Shown here: one piece after another, positions 1 through 10,258 of the stretch
How the letters are laid out: every line of letters starts with the position of its first letter
Numbering within the stretch: position 1 is the stretch's first letter
NCBI GenBank assembly: GCA_905181925.1
Contig: CAJIZU010000044.1
Location: 1 to 41,366, forward strand
Source: a gamma proteobacterium HTCC2207
GTDB lineage: Bacteria > Pseudomonadota > Gammaproteobacteria > Pseudomonadales > Porticoccaceae
Length of the DNA stretch: 41,366 nucleotides
Direction of reading: 5' to 3'
Translations under genes and position numbers: made by a program
Notes under the pieces: model-generated
Databases searched by the model: none
Told to the model about the DNA's origin: nothing
Seen by the model: only the letters and a program-made list of their open reading frames with translations

Positions 1-2
1 CT

Positions 3-635
3 GTGGTCGTTTATGCTAATACTTCTGCAGCAGTAAAGGCACGGGCAGACTGGGTTGTGACGTCAAGTATTGCGTTAGAGGTGGTTGACTTTTTGGACAG
101 CCGCGGTGAGAAGATACTTTGGGCTCCGGATAAATATCTTGGTGGCTACGTGCAGAAAAAAACAGGCGCGGATATGATCCTGTGGGACGGTAGCTGCATT
201 GTGCATGAGGAGTTCAAGGCTAAGGGAATTCTGGACCTAAAACAGGTGTATCCGGATGCTGCAGTGTTGGTCCATCCGGAGTCTCCAGATTCGGTGGTTA
301 GGCTTGCGGATGTTGTCGGGTCCACTTCACAGCTAATAAGTGCTGCGAAGGAACTACCTAATCAGCAAATGATAGTGGCAACGGACCAAGGTATATTTTA
401 CAAGATGCAGCAGGCTGTGCCCGACAAACAGCTCTTGGTGGCACCAACAGGCGGCAGTGGTGCTACATGTCGCAGTTGTGCGAGTTGCCCTTGGATGGGT
501 ATGAACAGTTTAGAGAATCTACTGTCGTGTATCGAGCAAGGCTCAAATGAGATTTTTGTTGATCCCTTGATTGCAAAGCTAGCGGTTCAATCTCTCGATA
601 GAATGATGAATTTTAAAGTTGAACACCTTAGTTAA
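3..635 (+). CDS. nadA: Quinolinate synthase NadA, C-terminal part (5' end outside window)
   Basis: ORF open to the window edge; NadA-like sequence [25 protein letters not shown], and C-terminal Cys cluster [20 protein letters not shown]. Confidence 0.95.
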   Translation: MVVYANTSAAVKARADWVVTSSIALEVVDFLDSRGEKILWAPDKYLGGYVQKKTGADMILWDGSCIVHEEFKAKGILDLKQVYPDAAVLVHPESPDSVVRLADVVGSTSQLISAAKELPNQQMIVATDQGIFYKMQQAVPDKQLLVAPTGGSGATCRSCASCPWMGMNSLENLLSCIEQGSNEIFVDPLIAKLAVQSLDRMMNFKVEHLS

Positions 636-2194
636 AGTCTTTTGGCTTTTTCTTCCATGTCAACAACATCTCTAAGTCGTTGCCTCACGATTGAAGATCG
701 TTTGAAATCAGCGTTTACGAGTTTTTGTGCAAGCCCTAATTGCTCTCTCGCCAAACCAAATGAGCCCACCAGTATAAAATATTCTGCTCGCGCCTGGTGT
801 ACGCCCGATATGTTGCCCGCTAAGCCTCGAACTTCAGCCAGGCGATACCAAACCATGGGGTCTTGGTTGCGTGATCTAGCTAAATGAGTCAGCGCTAAGC
901 CCGCTTCTTCATACTGATGGTCCAGCCATAAAGTCTCGGCTTGTAAAGATAGTAGAGGGTAATTGCCGGGATTGCGGGATATGAGGAATGCCAGTTTGCT
1001 GAGCGCCTCGGTGTAGTCCTCATCGGCTATTTCTATCTCAATGGCCGTATAGTTGTAAACCTGGTGGTCGGGATCCCTTTTTAAGAGTGGGGCCATCACC
1101 AAGCGTGCGGCATTGATGTCATCGATTTTTAAATGGCTCAGGGCCAAACCATAGAGCGCAGCATCTTTCTGTTGGGTATTTGCCAGTAGTTTTGCGTTAA
1201 AGCGCTTAATGTTGTCCTTTGGATTCTTCGCCATAGCGATTTGCGCACGGGCTTGCAGCAAGTAGTAATCATTATGGTCTGGATAGTGACGCATTGAGTT
1301 AGTCATTGTTCGGCTTCTTGCATCTGCTATCCGCTTTTCAGTGACTGGGTGGGTTAGCAAAAACTCTGGAGCTCGATCACCGGCATAGCGAACCTGCTTT
1401 AGCATAGTTTCAAACATATCGCCTACTGCGCCGGGGTCTCGTCCAGACTTTTCCATGGTACGAAGTCCAAACCGGTCAGCTTCTTTTTCATTTGATCGGC
1501 TATATCGTAATTGATTTTCTAGACTCATTGCTTGAGTGGCCGCCATAGCAGCCATTCCAGCATCTCCACCCACCGTAGCCGCGAGTACCAATCCTGCGAG
1601 TAATCCTGCGAAACTTAATGTTGATGAATTTCGTTGTGCTTCTAAACCTCTGGCGAAATGTCTTTGGCTGAGATGAGCTAGCTCATGAGCGAGTACTGAA
1701 ACCATTTGATCCTCGTTTTCTGCAAATGCAAAAATACCCGTATGTACGCCAACAACGCCGCCAGGCACTGCAAAAGCATTCATGCTTGGATTGTTAACAA
1801 TCACTAACTCAATGCGTGGATCTTCAAGCTCGCTGTACGTGGCTAAGTTGTAGATAAGGTTTTCGAGATAATTTTGCATGAGTGGGTCGTCAAATTCTTG
1901 AACCCGACTTCGAAAGACTTTTAGCCAGGTACGTCCCAGTTGATACTCCTGTTGTTTTGAGATTATCCCCGAGCTACTGTCGCCTAAAACAGGTAGTTTT
2001 ATATCGTTGCCAACTGCGGCAGCGAAAGGCGCCAATAAAAAGAGCACGAGAAGCCCTGAAATCTGGCAAAGGTTTCTAATATGACTTCGTAAAGCTTTAG
2101 AAATAGTGGCTGATGTTGTGGTGATCAAAGTAGGAATACACGCATGTAAGTGGCTAACCTCTACCTTAGCGGAAAATGAATAACAATTCGACAA
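632..2194 (-). CDS. bepA: M48 family metalloprotease with C-terminal TPR-like region (BepA/YfgC type)
   Basis: HEXXH motif in [26 protein letters not shown] third ligand, [10 protein letters not shown], hydrophobic signal-like N-terminus, helical repeat C-terminus. Start codon uncertain. Confidence 0.85.
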   Translation of the reverse strand: MSNCYSFSAKVEVSHLHACIPTLITTTSATISKALRSHIRNLCQISGLLVLFLLAPFAAAVGNDIKLPVLGDSSSGIISKQQEYQLGRTWLKVFRSRVQEFDDPLMQNYLENLIYNLATYSELEDPRIELVIVNNPSMNAFAVPGGVVGVHTGIFAFAENEDQMVSVLAHELAHLSQRHFARGLEAQRNSSTLSFAGLLAGLVLAATVGGDAGMAAMAATQAMSLENQLRYSRSNEKEADRFGLRTMEKSGRDPGAVGDMFETMLKQVRYAGDRAPEFLLTHPVTEKRIADARSRTMTNSMRHYPDHNDYYLLQARAQIAMAKNPKDNIKRFNAKLLANTQQKDAALYGLALSHLKIDDINAARLVMAPLLKRDPDHQVYNYTAIEIEIADEDYTEALSKLAFLISRNPGNYPLLSLQAETLWLDHQYEEAGLALTHLARSRNQDPMVWYRLAEVRGLAGNISGVHQARAEYFILVGSFGLAREQLGLAQKLVNADFKRSSIVRQRLRDVVDMEEKAKRL

Positions 2195-2284
2195 TTCAAA
2201 CGTAAACTGGTTTCATGGTGCCTTGTAAAAATATAAAAAACGGCGGGACGATAACATCTGGCTGTAATGCAGTTCGGGAGTGTC

Positions 2285-3361
2285 ATGAAGAAAATCTTAA
2301 ACAAATGGTTAGGCCGATACTTTAGTAATGAAGAAGCTGTTCTTGTGGCGGTGATGCTTGCTTCTTTTATGATTTTGACCGCTACGGTTGGGGAGTACTT
2401 GGGGCCGGCTTTTACTGCGTTGATTATCGCGTTTTTACTACAAGGCGTGGTCAATGCTCTGGTTCGAATCGGCGCGTCGCAGAGAATGTCTGTTATCTTG
2501 ACTTTCTTTCTATTTTTGGTCGGTTTAGTGACTATTTTAGTAGGCTTAGTTCCTCTTGTCGGACGGCAAATGACGCTGCTCTTAAGTGAGGCACCTGATA
2601 TATTAGGTCGGCTGCAGGTATTTCTTGCGGGTCTTCCTGAGCGCTATGAAGATTACGTGACCGCGGAACAGTTTGAGATGATTTGGCTACGAGTTTCTGA
2701 AGAGATAGGCAATATAGCCGAGCAATTACTATCTTTTTCATTCAGTAGCTTCCCAAGTGTGTTTGCCATCGGTATCTATCTTCTATTAGTCCCAGTACTG
2801 GTTTTTTTTATGCTACATGATCGAGATAAATTGGTAAGATTTGTAACAAACCTACTCCCGAAGAAGCGACCTGTCATGACTTCCATTTGGTCAGAAATGA
2901 ATATCCAGTTTGCTAATTATGTCCGGGGGAAGGCTATAGAAATTCTTATTGTCGGTTTACTTTCCTATGCTGCGTTCCTTCTTATGGGGCTAAATTATGC
3001 GGCTTTGCTGGCTTTGCTAGTGGGTCTGTCAGTATTGATACCTTACATAGGGGCTACGGTTGTCACGTTACCAGTGTTGGTAGTGGCCTACATGCAGTGG
3101 GGTTATTCTTCAGAGTTCTTTTGGCTGTTTATCGTCTACGGAGCCATTCAGATCTTTGACGGAAATGTTCTTGTTCCATTACTTTTTTCTGAAGTGGTTA
3201 ACTTGCATCCCATAGCGATTATTGTTGCCGTCTTGTTGTTCGGTGGTATCTGGGGTTTTTGGGGCGTATTCTTTGCGATTCCCTTAGCGACGTTTGTCAA
3301 GGCGGTATTCAATGCTTGGCCCGACAGTTCTTTAGCTGAATTGGAGAGTACCGTGGATTAG
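2285..3361 (+). CDS. AI-2E family transporter / PerM-like permease
   Basis: Multiple hydrophobic segments; family-like C-terminus VNLHPIAIIVAVLLFGGIWGFWGVFFAIPLATFVKAV. ORF opens at 2267; MKKILNKW at 2285 is the preferred start. Confidence 0.85.
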   Translation: MKKILNKWLGRYFSNEEAVLVAVMLASFMILTATVGEYLGPAFTALIIAFLLQGVVNALVRIGASQRMSVILTFFLFLVGLVTILVGLVPLVGRQMTLLLSEAPDILGRLQVFLAGLPERYEDYVTAEQFEMIWLRVSEEIGNIAEQLLSFSFSSFPSVFAIGIYLLLVPVLVFFMLHDRDKLVRFVTNLLPKKRPVMTSIWSEMNIQFANYVRGKAIEILIVGLLSYAAFLLMGLNYAALLALLVGLSVLIPYIGATVVTLPVLVVAYMQWGYSSEFFWLFIVYGAIQIFDGNVLVPLLFSEVVNLHPIAIIVAVLLFGGIWGFWGVFFAIPLATFVKAVFNAWPDSSLAELESTVD

Positions 3362-3442
3362 TCCGCATTCTTTTAAGCCGATTTTTGATATTTGACGTAG
3401 AACGGAGATGGACACTTCAAATACCACTATTAATGTAGCCAC

Positions 3443-3964
3443 ATGATTCATGTTATAGAAAAACCGAATAAGACAATTATCCAACTCGAGCCAAATCGTT
3501 CTGCTACCTGGGATCAAACGAGGACGGCAATTTTATCTTTGTCAGCATTTATGCTGCTTATTGGAGTAGGGTGGCTTGTCGCTGGGGTGTGGATGATCCT
3601 GCCATTTGTCTTTTTAGATATTTTAGTGTTTTCTTACTTTTTTTATCGCGTCTGTGAGGAAACATACCGGCGGCAGTTTATTGTTATTGAACCTAAAACG
3701 GTAAGTTTTCGGACAGGTATTCATCAGTTGGGTAGTGTTAAGCGCTTTCAGCGACCTTGCTATTTACTTCTTCATAAGCGTAAATCACCAAGCCATTTGC
3801 CAGGGTACTCTCTCGCTGATGACCTTGAAGTTCAAAGGATTGGGGGTTTCCTTAACGAAACAGATCTAAAAGATATGAGGGAAGCGCTTTTAAGGTTTGG
3901 CCTATTGGAGATCAATCAGGAATGGTGGAAGTCCAAAACTACTGTTAATCGCCTCGATTATTAA
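3443..3964 (+). CDS. DUF2244 domain-containing membrane protein
   Basis: About 170 aa, two adjacent hydrophobic segments, IQLEPNRSATWDQTR N-terminus and FYRVCEETYRRQ motif typical of DUF2244. Confidence 0.7.
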   Translation: MIHVIEKPNKTIIQLEPNRSATWDQTRTAILSLSAFMLLIGVGWLVAGVWMILPFVFLDILVFSYFFYRVCEETYRRQFIVIEPKTVSFRTGIHQLGSVKRFQRPCYLLLHKRKSPSHLPGYSLADDLEVQRIGGFLNETDLKDMREALLRFGLLEINQEWWKSKTTVNRLDY

Positions 3965-4304
3965 TCCTTAATGTTATTGTTAAGAGGTAATTTTAATCTC
4001 AATCGGTTCCGTTTTGGGTTTTTAGTTTGGTTAGATTATAGTTAGATCGTCCAAGTTAATCCCTTTTGTGTAGTATAACTAATCTTTTTTGGTTTGCTAA
4101 ATTTTATAAATTTGTATATTAATCAGTGCCTTGCATTTATTATGGTTTAGCGTAGAACTTTTATGCGGGTTTATTTTCCTTAAATATGTAGCTATACTAC
4201 AACCTTTGTGAGGTCCGTCGCGTAGAGGCACTAATAGCAATATTTTTCCGCGTAAGCGAGTACCCGTATTATCTTATTTATTAACACTCAATTGGACGAT
4301 ATTT

Positions 4305-6959
4305 ATGGACGATCTGGATCCTACCGAAACTCAAGAATGGCTCGATTCACTAGACTCGATTGGTCGAAAACATGGTCAGGAGCGTGCTAGCTATATCCTT
4401 AATCAGTTAAATGCGCATGCTACGGAAAGTGGTATTGAGCTTCCACAGTCCGTGACAACTAATTTCTGTAACACAATTCCTGCGGTTCGCGAGAAAGCCA
4501 TGCCCGGGGATTTATTTATGGAGCGGCGTATTCGCTCACTGGTGCGATGGAATGCTTTGGCTATGGTCATGCGAGCAAATAGTCAGAGTGAGGGAATCGG
4601 CGGCCATATCGCCAGCTTTTCTTCTGCTGCAACGCTTTATGATATTGGTTTTAACTATTTTTTCCATGGCCCGGAAGGGGATAGTCTTGGTGATTTGGTA
4701 TTCTTTCAGGGTCATAGTTCTCCGGGTATGTATGCCCGTTCGTTCCTTGAGGGTCGCCTTTCAGTCGAGCAACTTGATAAGTTCCGTCGTGAGGTAGACG
4801 GTACAGGCCTGTCTTCTTACCCACACCCCTGGTTAATGCCTGATTATTGGCAGTTCCCCACAGTATCAATGGGCTTGGGGCCCATTCAGGCGATCTATCA
4901 GGCGCATGTTATGCGTTATCTGTCAGCGCGAGGATTAGTTGCTCGAGGTGAGCGTAAGGTTTGGGCCTTTTTGGGTGACGGTGAATGTGATGAGCCAGAA
5001 ACGCTTGGTGCCATTTCACTAGCCGGTCGAGAGGGACTCGAAAATCTTATTTTTGTGATCAACTGTAACCTGCAGCGTCTTGACGGGCCAGTGCGGGGTA
5101 ACGGTAAAATTATCCAAGAGTTAGAGGGCCAATTTCGTGGTGCGGGTTGGAATGTTATTAAGGTTATCTGGGGTCGGCACTGGGACGCTCTTCTGGAGAG
5201 AGACAATAGCGGCCTGCTCCTGCAGCGAATGAATGAAGTCTGTGATGGAGAGTTGCAAAACTACAAGTATAACGGCGGTGCTTATACGCGCGAACATTTT
5301 TTCGGAAAGTATCCCGAGTTATTAGAATTAGTAAAAGATATGACGGATGACCAGATCATGAAGCTAAATCGTGGCGGTCATGATCCCTATAAAGTCTACG
5401 CTGCATATTCAGAAGCGGCTGAGAATAAGGGTAGTCCTACGGTGATTTTGGCGCATACTGTAAAAGGCTATGGTCTTGGTGATGGCGGCCAAGCAGCTAA
5501 TGATACGCACTCGGTTAAAAAGCTAGACGTAGAGAATTTACGTTCATTTAGAGACCGGTTTGGTATTCCAATTTCTGATGAGCAACTTGAAACCGTCCCG
5601 TACTATCGTCCAGATGAAGATAGTCCAGAAATGACTTACATGAAGCGCAGAAGAGATAGTCTTGGCGGATCACTCCCTGCACGAAAATCTGATTTTGAAG
5701 CAATGAAGGTTCCTCAATTAGAAACCTTTGGCAAGCAGCTGGCCAGCAGCGGTAAACGAGAAATTTCATCGACTATGGCTTTTGTTCGCGTCTTATCGAG
5801 TTTGGTTAAAGATAAAGATATCGGCGAGTATGTTGTGCCAATTGTCCCTGATGAAGCCCGAACATTTGGTATGGAGGGTATGTTCCGTCAACTTGGTATA
5901 TATACATCGGCAGGTCAGAAGTACGTGCCCCATGATCGAGAGCAGATCATGTATTATAAAGAAGATAAAAAAGGAGTCATTCTCGAAGAGGGTATTAATG
6001 AGGCTGGGGCTATGTCTGCCTGGTTAGCGCTAGCGACGGCTTACAGCACAAGCTCTCGACCGATGATTCCGTTCTACATTTTTTATTCGATGTTTGGTTT
6101 TCAGCGCATCGGAGATTTGGCATGGGCTGCTGGCGATAGTCAGGCTCGTGGCTTCCTAATCGGTGCTACAGCGGGTAGAACGACGCTAAATGGAGAAGGT
6201 TTACAGCACCAAGATGGGCACAGTTTGATTCTGGCTAATACTATTCCAAACTGTAAAAGCTATGATGCTACTTTTAGCTACGAGCTCACCGTCATTATTC
6301 AAAATGGACTCAAGCGTATGTTTGAGGACAAAGAGAATTGTTTTTACTATATCACTACCATGAACGAAAATTATGTCCATCCTGCGATGCCAGAAGGCTC
6401 TGCAGATGGCATTATTAAGGGCGGTTACCCGCTTGTTCAGTCGCCCACCAGTAAGGGTTCCTCTAAAAAAGTTATTCTTATGGGCGCAGGCACAATCTTA
6501 AATGAGGTCTTAGCCGCGGCGGTATTGCTAAAAGAGAAGTTTAATGTTGAATCTGATGTGTGGAGCTTAACAAGCATCAATGAGTTAGTAAGGGAGGGTC
6601 AAGCGATTGACCGTTGGAATTTACTACATCCCACGGAGGTGCCCAAGCAAAGCTATATTGAGAGTCAATTAGGTGAGATTGTTGAGCCAGTTGTTATTGC
6701 GACTGACTATATGAAGGCTTATGCCGAACAGCTGCGTCGCTATATTCCTAGTACTCTGCATGTGCTTGGAACAGATGGCTTCGGTCGGAGTGATAGTAGA
6801 GAAACCTTGCGACGCTTTTTTGAGGTTGATCGCCACTTCATAGCGATTTCGGCATTAAAAGGGTTGTCGGACAAAGGCATCATAGAAGCCACAGTAGTGT
6901 CCGATGCAATAAAAATGTTTTCTATTGATCCAGATAAAGCTAACCCATTGTATCTGTAA
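4305..6959 (+). CDS. aceE: Pyruvate dehydrogenase E1 component, homodimeric type
   Basis: 884 aa full-length match to AceE: MERRIRSLVRWNALAMV, GDGECDEPETLGAI, EGINEAGAMSAWLA, LGTDGFGRSDSRETLRRFFEVD. Confidence 0.97.
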   Translation: MDDLDPTETQEWLDSLDSIGRKHGQERASYILNQLNAHATESGIELPQSVTTNFCNTIPAVREKAMPGDLFMERRIRSLVRWNALAMVMRANSQSEGIGGHIASFSSAATLYDIGFNYFFHGPEGDSLGDLVFFQGHSSPGMYARSFLEGRLSVEQLDKFRREVDGTGLSSYPHPWLMPDYWQFPTVSMGLGPIQAIYQAHVMRYLSARGLVARGERKVWAFLGDGECDEPETLGAISLAGREGLENLIFVINCNLQRLDGPVRGNGKIIQELEGQFRGAGWNVIKVIWGRHWDALLERDNSGLLLQRMNEVCDGELQNYKYNGGAYTREHFFGKYPELLELVKDMTDDQIMKLNRGGHDPYKVYAAYSEAAENKGSPTVILAHTVKGYGLGDGGQAANDTHSVKKLDVENLRSFRDRFGIPISDEQLETVPYYRPDEDSPEMTYMKRRRDSLGGSLPARKSDFEAMKVPQLETFGKQLASSGKREISSTMAFVRVLSSLVKDKDIGEYVVPIVPDEARTFGMEGMFRQLGIYTSAGQKYVPHDREQIMYYKEDKKGVILEEGINEAGAMSAWLALATAYSTSSRPMIPFYIFYSMFGFQRIGDLAWAAGDSQARGFLIGATAGRTTLNGEGLQHQDGHSLILANTIPNCKSYDATFSYELTVIIQNGLKRMFEDKENCFYYITTMNENYVHPAMPEGSADGIIKGGYPLVQSPTSKGSSKKVILMGAGTILNEVLAAAVLLKEKFNVESDVWSLTSINELVREGQAIDRWNLLHPTEVPKQSYIESQLGEIVEPVVIATDYMKAYAEQLRRYIPSTLHVLGTDGFGRSDSRETLRRFFEVDRHFIAISALKGLSDKGIIEATVVSDAIKMFSIDPDKANPLYL

Positions 6960-7019
6960 GTATTGGTTATAAGGGCTAGACTAAGTTAGCATGAATTATA
7001 TACGTGTGAGGAATATTGA

Positions 7020-8354
7020 GTGTCTATAAAAACTGTAGTAGTTCCAGACCTTGGCGGAGCAGAATCCGTAGATGTTATAGAGTTGAGTCTGGCAATAGGA
7101 GATAGTGTTGAACTAGAAGGATCTTTGCTTGTTTTAGAGTCCGACAAGGCAACTATGGATGTGCCTAGTCCGTTTGATGGCCAATTAGTAAAGTACTTAG
7201 TATCAGAAGGCGATACCGTTAAGGTCGGCGATGCCATCGCTGAGCTTGAAACAACATCCAATCTTGGTAGTGCTAATGAGGAGGCACAAGAAGCCACGTC
7301 AGATACCCCCTCAGTGGCTATACCTGTTGAGACTCCGGTGGAGGCTGAGCAATCCTCTCCTTCAATCGAGCAGCCAGTATTGGCAAAAACGCCTCCAGTT
7401 GATGCTATTTCTGATTTTGAAGACATTGAGCAAGGCGAAGCTGAACAAGAAGATATCTATGCCGGTCCCTCCGTGAGAATGCTCGCCAGGGAGCTTGGTG
7501 TGCAGCTTGGCGCTGTTAATGGCAGTGGCCCAAGAGGTCGAATTCTACGCGAAGATGTCAATGGTTATGTCAAAGCTGCGCTTGTTGAAGGTTCAACATC
7601 AGAACAGCGCGCAACATCAGGCATTCCTGATGTCCCGGTTATTGATTTTAGTCAATTCGGCGTCGTTGAAACGGTTAAGATGACTAAAATTCAGAAGATA
7701 ACTGCAGCAAACATGCAGCGTAATTGGCTAAATGTTCCGCATGTGACTCAGTTTGATGAAGCTGATATTACGGATATGGACAGTTTTCGAAAGTCACTAA
7801 AGCGAGAGAGTGAAGTCCGCGGTATTCGAATTTCACCGGTGGCATTTCTTATTAAGGCTATAGGTATTGCCCTACAGGAAAATCCTGTGTTCCTTCGTTC
7901 ACTGGCAGGGGATGGCGAACACTTCGTTCAAAAGAATTACTGTAATGTCGGTATGGCAGTAGATACCCCCAGAGGTTTAGTTGTACCAGTTATTCGTGGT
8001 GTTAGTGATATGGGTTTGTGGGAGATTGCAGCTGCTGTGACTGAGTTGGCAGGAAAAGCTCGTGAAGGTAAATTGAAACCATCTGACATGCAGGGTGGTT
8101 GCTTTACGCTATCGAGTTTGGGTGCTATTGGTGGCAATGGGTTTACTCCCATCGTTAACGCACCTGAAGCTGGAATTCTTGGGGTTTCTAACGCTAAGAT
8201 ACAACCTGTTTGGGACGGTGAGTCCTTCCAGCCACGACTGATGCTACCCTTGGCGCTTTCATATGATCATCGTTTGGTGAATGGCGGTGATGCGGGAAGA
8301 TTTATGACGCAGATCGTCAAACTTTTAAGCGATGTTAGGCATTTAGCGCTTTGA
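7020..8354 (+). CDS. aceF: Pyruvate dehydrogenase E2 (dihydrolipoamide acetyltransferase) with one lipoyl domain
   Basis: GTG start; one lipoyl motif LVLESDKATMDVPSP, peripheral-subunit-binding domain PSVRMLARELGV..GPRGRILREDV, catalytic LPLALSYDHRLVNGGDAGRF. Confidence 0.95.
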   Translation: MSIKTVVVPDLGGAESVDVIELSLAIGDSVELEGSLLVLESDKATMDVPSPFDGQLVKYLVSEGDTVKVGDAIAELETTSNLGSANEEAQEATSDTPSVAIPVETPVEAEQSSPSIEQPVLAKTPPVDAISDFEDIEQGEAEQEDIYAGPSVRMLARELGVQLGAVNGSGPRGRILREDVNGYVKAALVEGSTSEQRATSGIPDVPVIDFSQFGVVETVKMTKIQKITAANMQRNWLNVPHVTQFDEADITDMDSFRKSLKRESEVRGIRISPVAFLIKAIGIALQENPVFLRSLAGDGEHFVQKNYCNVGMAVDTPRGLVVPVIRGVSDMGLWEIAAAVTELAGKAREGKLKPSDMQGGCFTLSSLGAIGGNGFTPIVNAPEAGILGVSNAKIQPVWDGESFQPRLMLPLALSYDHRLVNGGDAGRFMTQIVKLLSDVRHLAL

Positions 8355-8380
8355 TTTATTAGGCTATTCGGGAGACTAAT

Positions 8381-8821
8381 ATGCAGTTTTTACACACCAT
8401 GGTCCGAATTTCTGATGTGGAATCATCGATGGCTTTTTATTGTGATGCTCTGGGGATGAGTGAGGTGTCGCGTTATGATGTTGAAAAAGGACGTTTTACG
8501 CTAATATTTTTAGCTGCTCCGGATGATTCACAGACAGCCGTGGACAAAGATGCACCCTTAATTGAGTTAACGCACAACTGGGACCCAGAGCCATATGCAG
8601 GTGGTAGAAATTTTGGTCATCTTGCATTCCGAGTTAATGATATTTATGCCTCCTGTGCACGCTTGGTTAAACATGGCGTGCTTATCAGCCGTCCCCCGAG
8701 GGATGGTCGTATGGCGTTTGTTAGGTCTCCAGATGGTATATCGGTTGAACTACTACAAGCAGGGCAACCGCTTGCTCCCACGGAACCCTGGTTATCGATG
8801 GAGAACTCTGGTGAGTGGTAG
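8381..8821 (+). CDS. VOC/glyoxalase I family protein (lactoylglutathione lyase-like)
   Basis: MQFLHTMVRISDVESSMAFYCDALGM, IELTHNWDPEPYAGGRNFGHLAFRV, SPDGISVELLQ; glyoxalase I signature. Confidence 0.88.
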   Translation: MQFLHTMVRISDVESSMAFYCDALGMSEVSRYDVEKGRFTLIFLAAPDDSQTAVDKDAPLIELTHNWDPEPYAGGRNFGHLAFRVNDIYASCARLVKHGVLISRPPRDGRMAFVRSPDGISVELLQAGQPLAPTEPWLSMENSGEW

Positions 8822-8833
8822 TTTGTTTGCTGA

Positions 8834-9907
8834 TTAGGATTGTTTGAACGGTAGCATCTCACTCGCCTGAGTTATATGCGAATCGATAGCCAGGTTTTCT
8901 TCATCCAGAAACCGAGCAATGGCTTTCCGGAACTCCGGGTGCCGAATCCAGTGAAGGGAGTGCGTTTTGATCGGCTCAAAGCCTCTGACAAGTTTATGCT
9001 CACCTTGAGCACCGGCATCATAGCGCTGTAAGCCCATTTTAATCGCGAGCTCGATACCACGATAATAACAAAGCTCAAAGTGCAAAAAGGGAAACTCTCC
9101 GAGGCTTCCCCAGTAGCGTCCGTAAAGAGAGTGGCTGTCAAACAAATAGAGCGCACAAGCAATTGGCCGACCATTCTGGTTGGCAACTGACATGGCAATT
9201 TGCTCGGGCATAGTGGTTGCTATTCGTTCAAAAAACTCCTGCGTTAAATAACCACGAGTCCCATTGCGCTTAGCGTAGGTTCGTTCGTATAGTTGATAAA
9301 AAAGCTGCCAAATTTCTTTACTTATTTCAGAGCCAAGTAGTACATCCACTTCAATATTTTGTTTTTTTATCTCGTCCCTTTCTTTTTTTATCATTTTACG
9401 TTTACGTGAGGTCATCCCTGCGAGATAGTCATTGAAGCATTGATAATCCTTATTTAACCAATGATATTGAACGCCCGTGCGCTTTAATAGGCGCGGATCA
9501 TCAAAAAGCTTTAGGTCATTATCTTCAGGAAATAAAATGTGCCAGCTAGAAGCGTGTGTATCCTCAGCTATATTAATAACCTCATCTACTATTTGACGAC
9601 AATGTTGCTGACTCATCGCAGTATTAGAACGAAGTCGAGTTCCTGTGGACGGTGTAAACGGTACCGCGGTGACTAACTTGGGATAGTATTCTAAACCGTT
9701 TTGATGGTATGCATTTGCCCAGGCATGGTCGAAAACGTACTCGCCCATTGAGTGATCTTTTAAATACAGCGGCATGAAACAACTAGTTTCTCCATCTTCA
9801 AGTGTCAGATGAATTGGGTCCCAGCCGGACTCACTGCATGCACTGCCACTCTCTTCAAGAGCGTTAAGAAATGTTTCCCTTAAAAACGGGTAGGGGAGAG
9901 AGCTCAT
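8834..9907 (-). CDS. GNAT/FemAB-like protein, DUF482 ('peptidogalycan biosynthesis protein') family
   Basis: Conserved FNDYLAGMTSRKRKMIKKERDEI, LYGRYWGSLGEFPFLHFELCYYRGIELAI, YDAGAQGEHKLVRGFEP. Confidence 0.85.
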   Translation of the reverse strand: MSSLPYPFLRETFLNALEESGSACSESGWDPIHLTLEDGETSCFMPLYLKDHSMGEYVFDHAWANAYHQNGLEYYPKLVTAVPFTPSTGTRLRSNTAMSQQHCRQIVDEVINIAEDTHASSWHILFPEDNDLKLFDDPRLLKRTGVQYHWLNKDYQCFNDYLAGMTSRKRKMIKKERDEIKKQNIEVDVLLGSEISKEIWQLFYQLYERTYAKRNGTRGYLTQEFFERIATTMPEQIAMSVANQNGRPIACALYLFDSHSLYGRYWGSLGEFPFLHFELCYYRGIELAIKMGLQRYDAGAQGEHKLVRGFEPIKTHSLHWIRHPEFRKAIARFLDEENLAIDSHITQASEMLPFKQS

Positions 9908-10258
9908 GTTGGGTCCTGTGTCTGTTCTTAGTGGCTAATCAATGCCGATCAATAGTACCCGTGCATTAAATGGATAACGCTTGAGTAACACAACATGAAA
10001 TATATAGCTTTTACGTAATCGAACCTTTATATGATCACATAATGTTGATTAATGGAACTAATATAAGCACCCTAAACTAGCAATGGAGCGAGTACTCTAG
10101 CGTGAGCCAATCTTAATCCCGTAATAGTTTATTGCTACTTGCCATAAGACCGGATTTTGGAAATATATTTTGTCAATTTTCACGAGTTCGAAACGCATTG
10201 AGGTATCATGGGCTGTTTATAGCAAAGCTAAAAGCCAAGATATCAATGGAGAGTTCAA

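Noticed and set aside
1586-1620. Short direct repeat (cctgcgagtaa / cctgcgaaac) considered as a tandem repeat
   Set aside because: Lies inside the M48 protease gene and reflects a Gly/Ala/Leu-rich protein segment; not an array.
2161-2454. 97-aa minus-strand ORF
   Set aside because: Overlaps the bepA-like N-terminus and perM on the opposite strand; composition not protein-like and no recognisable motif.
2461-2480. GGTTCGAATC considered as a tRNA T-loop
   Set aside because: No acceptor, anticodon or D-arm around it; inside the AI-2E transporter gene.
5728-6027. 99-aa plus-strand ORF inside aceE
   Set aside because: Out-of-frame shadow of the well-supported aceE coding sequence.
6986-7426. 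146-aa Ser/Thr-rich minus-strand ORF opposite aceF
   Set aside because: Antisense shadow of the aceF lipoyl domain and acidic linker; low complexity arises from the sense codons.
8872-9198. 108-aa minus-strand ORF
   Set aside because: Alternative frame inside the DUF482/GNAT-like gene on the same strand.
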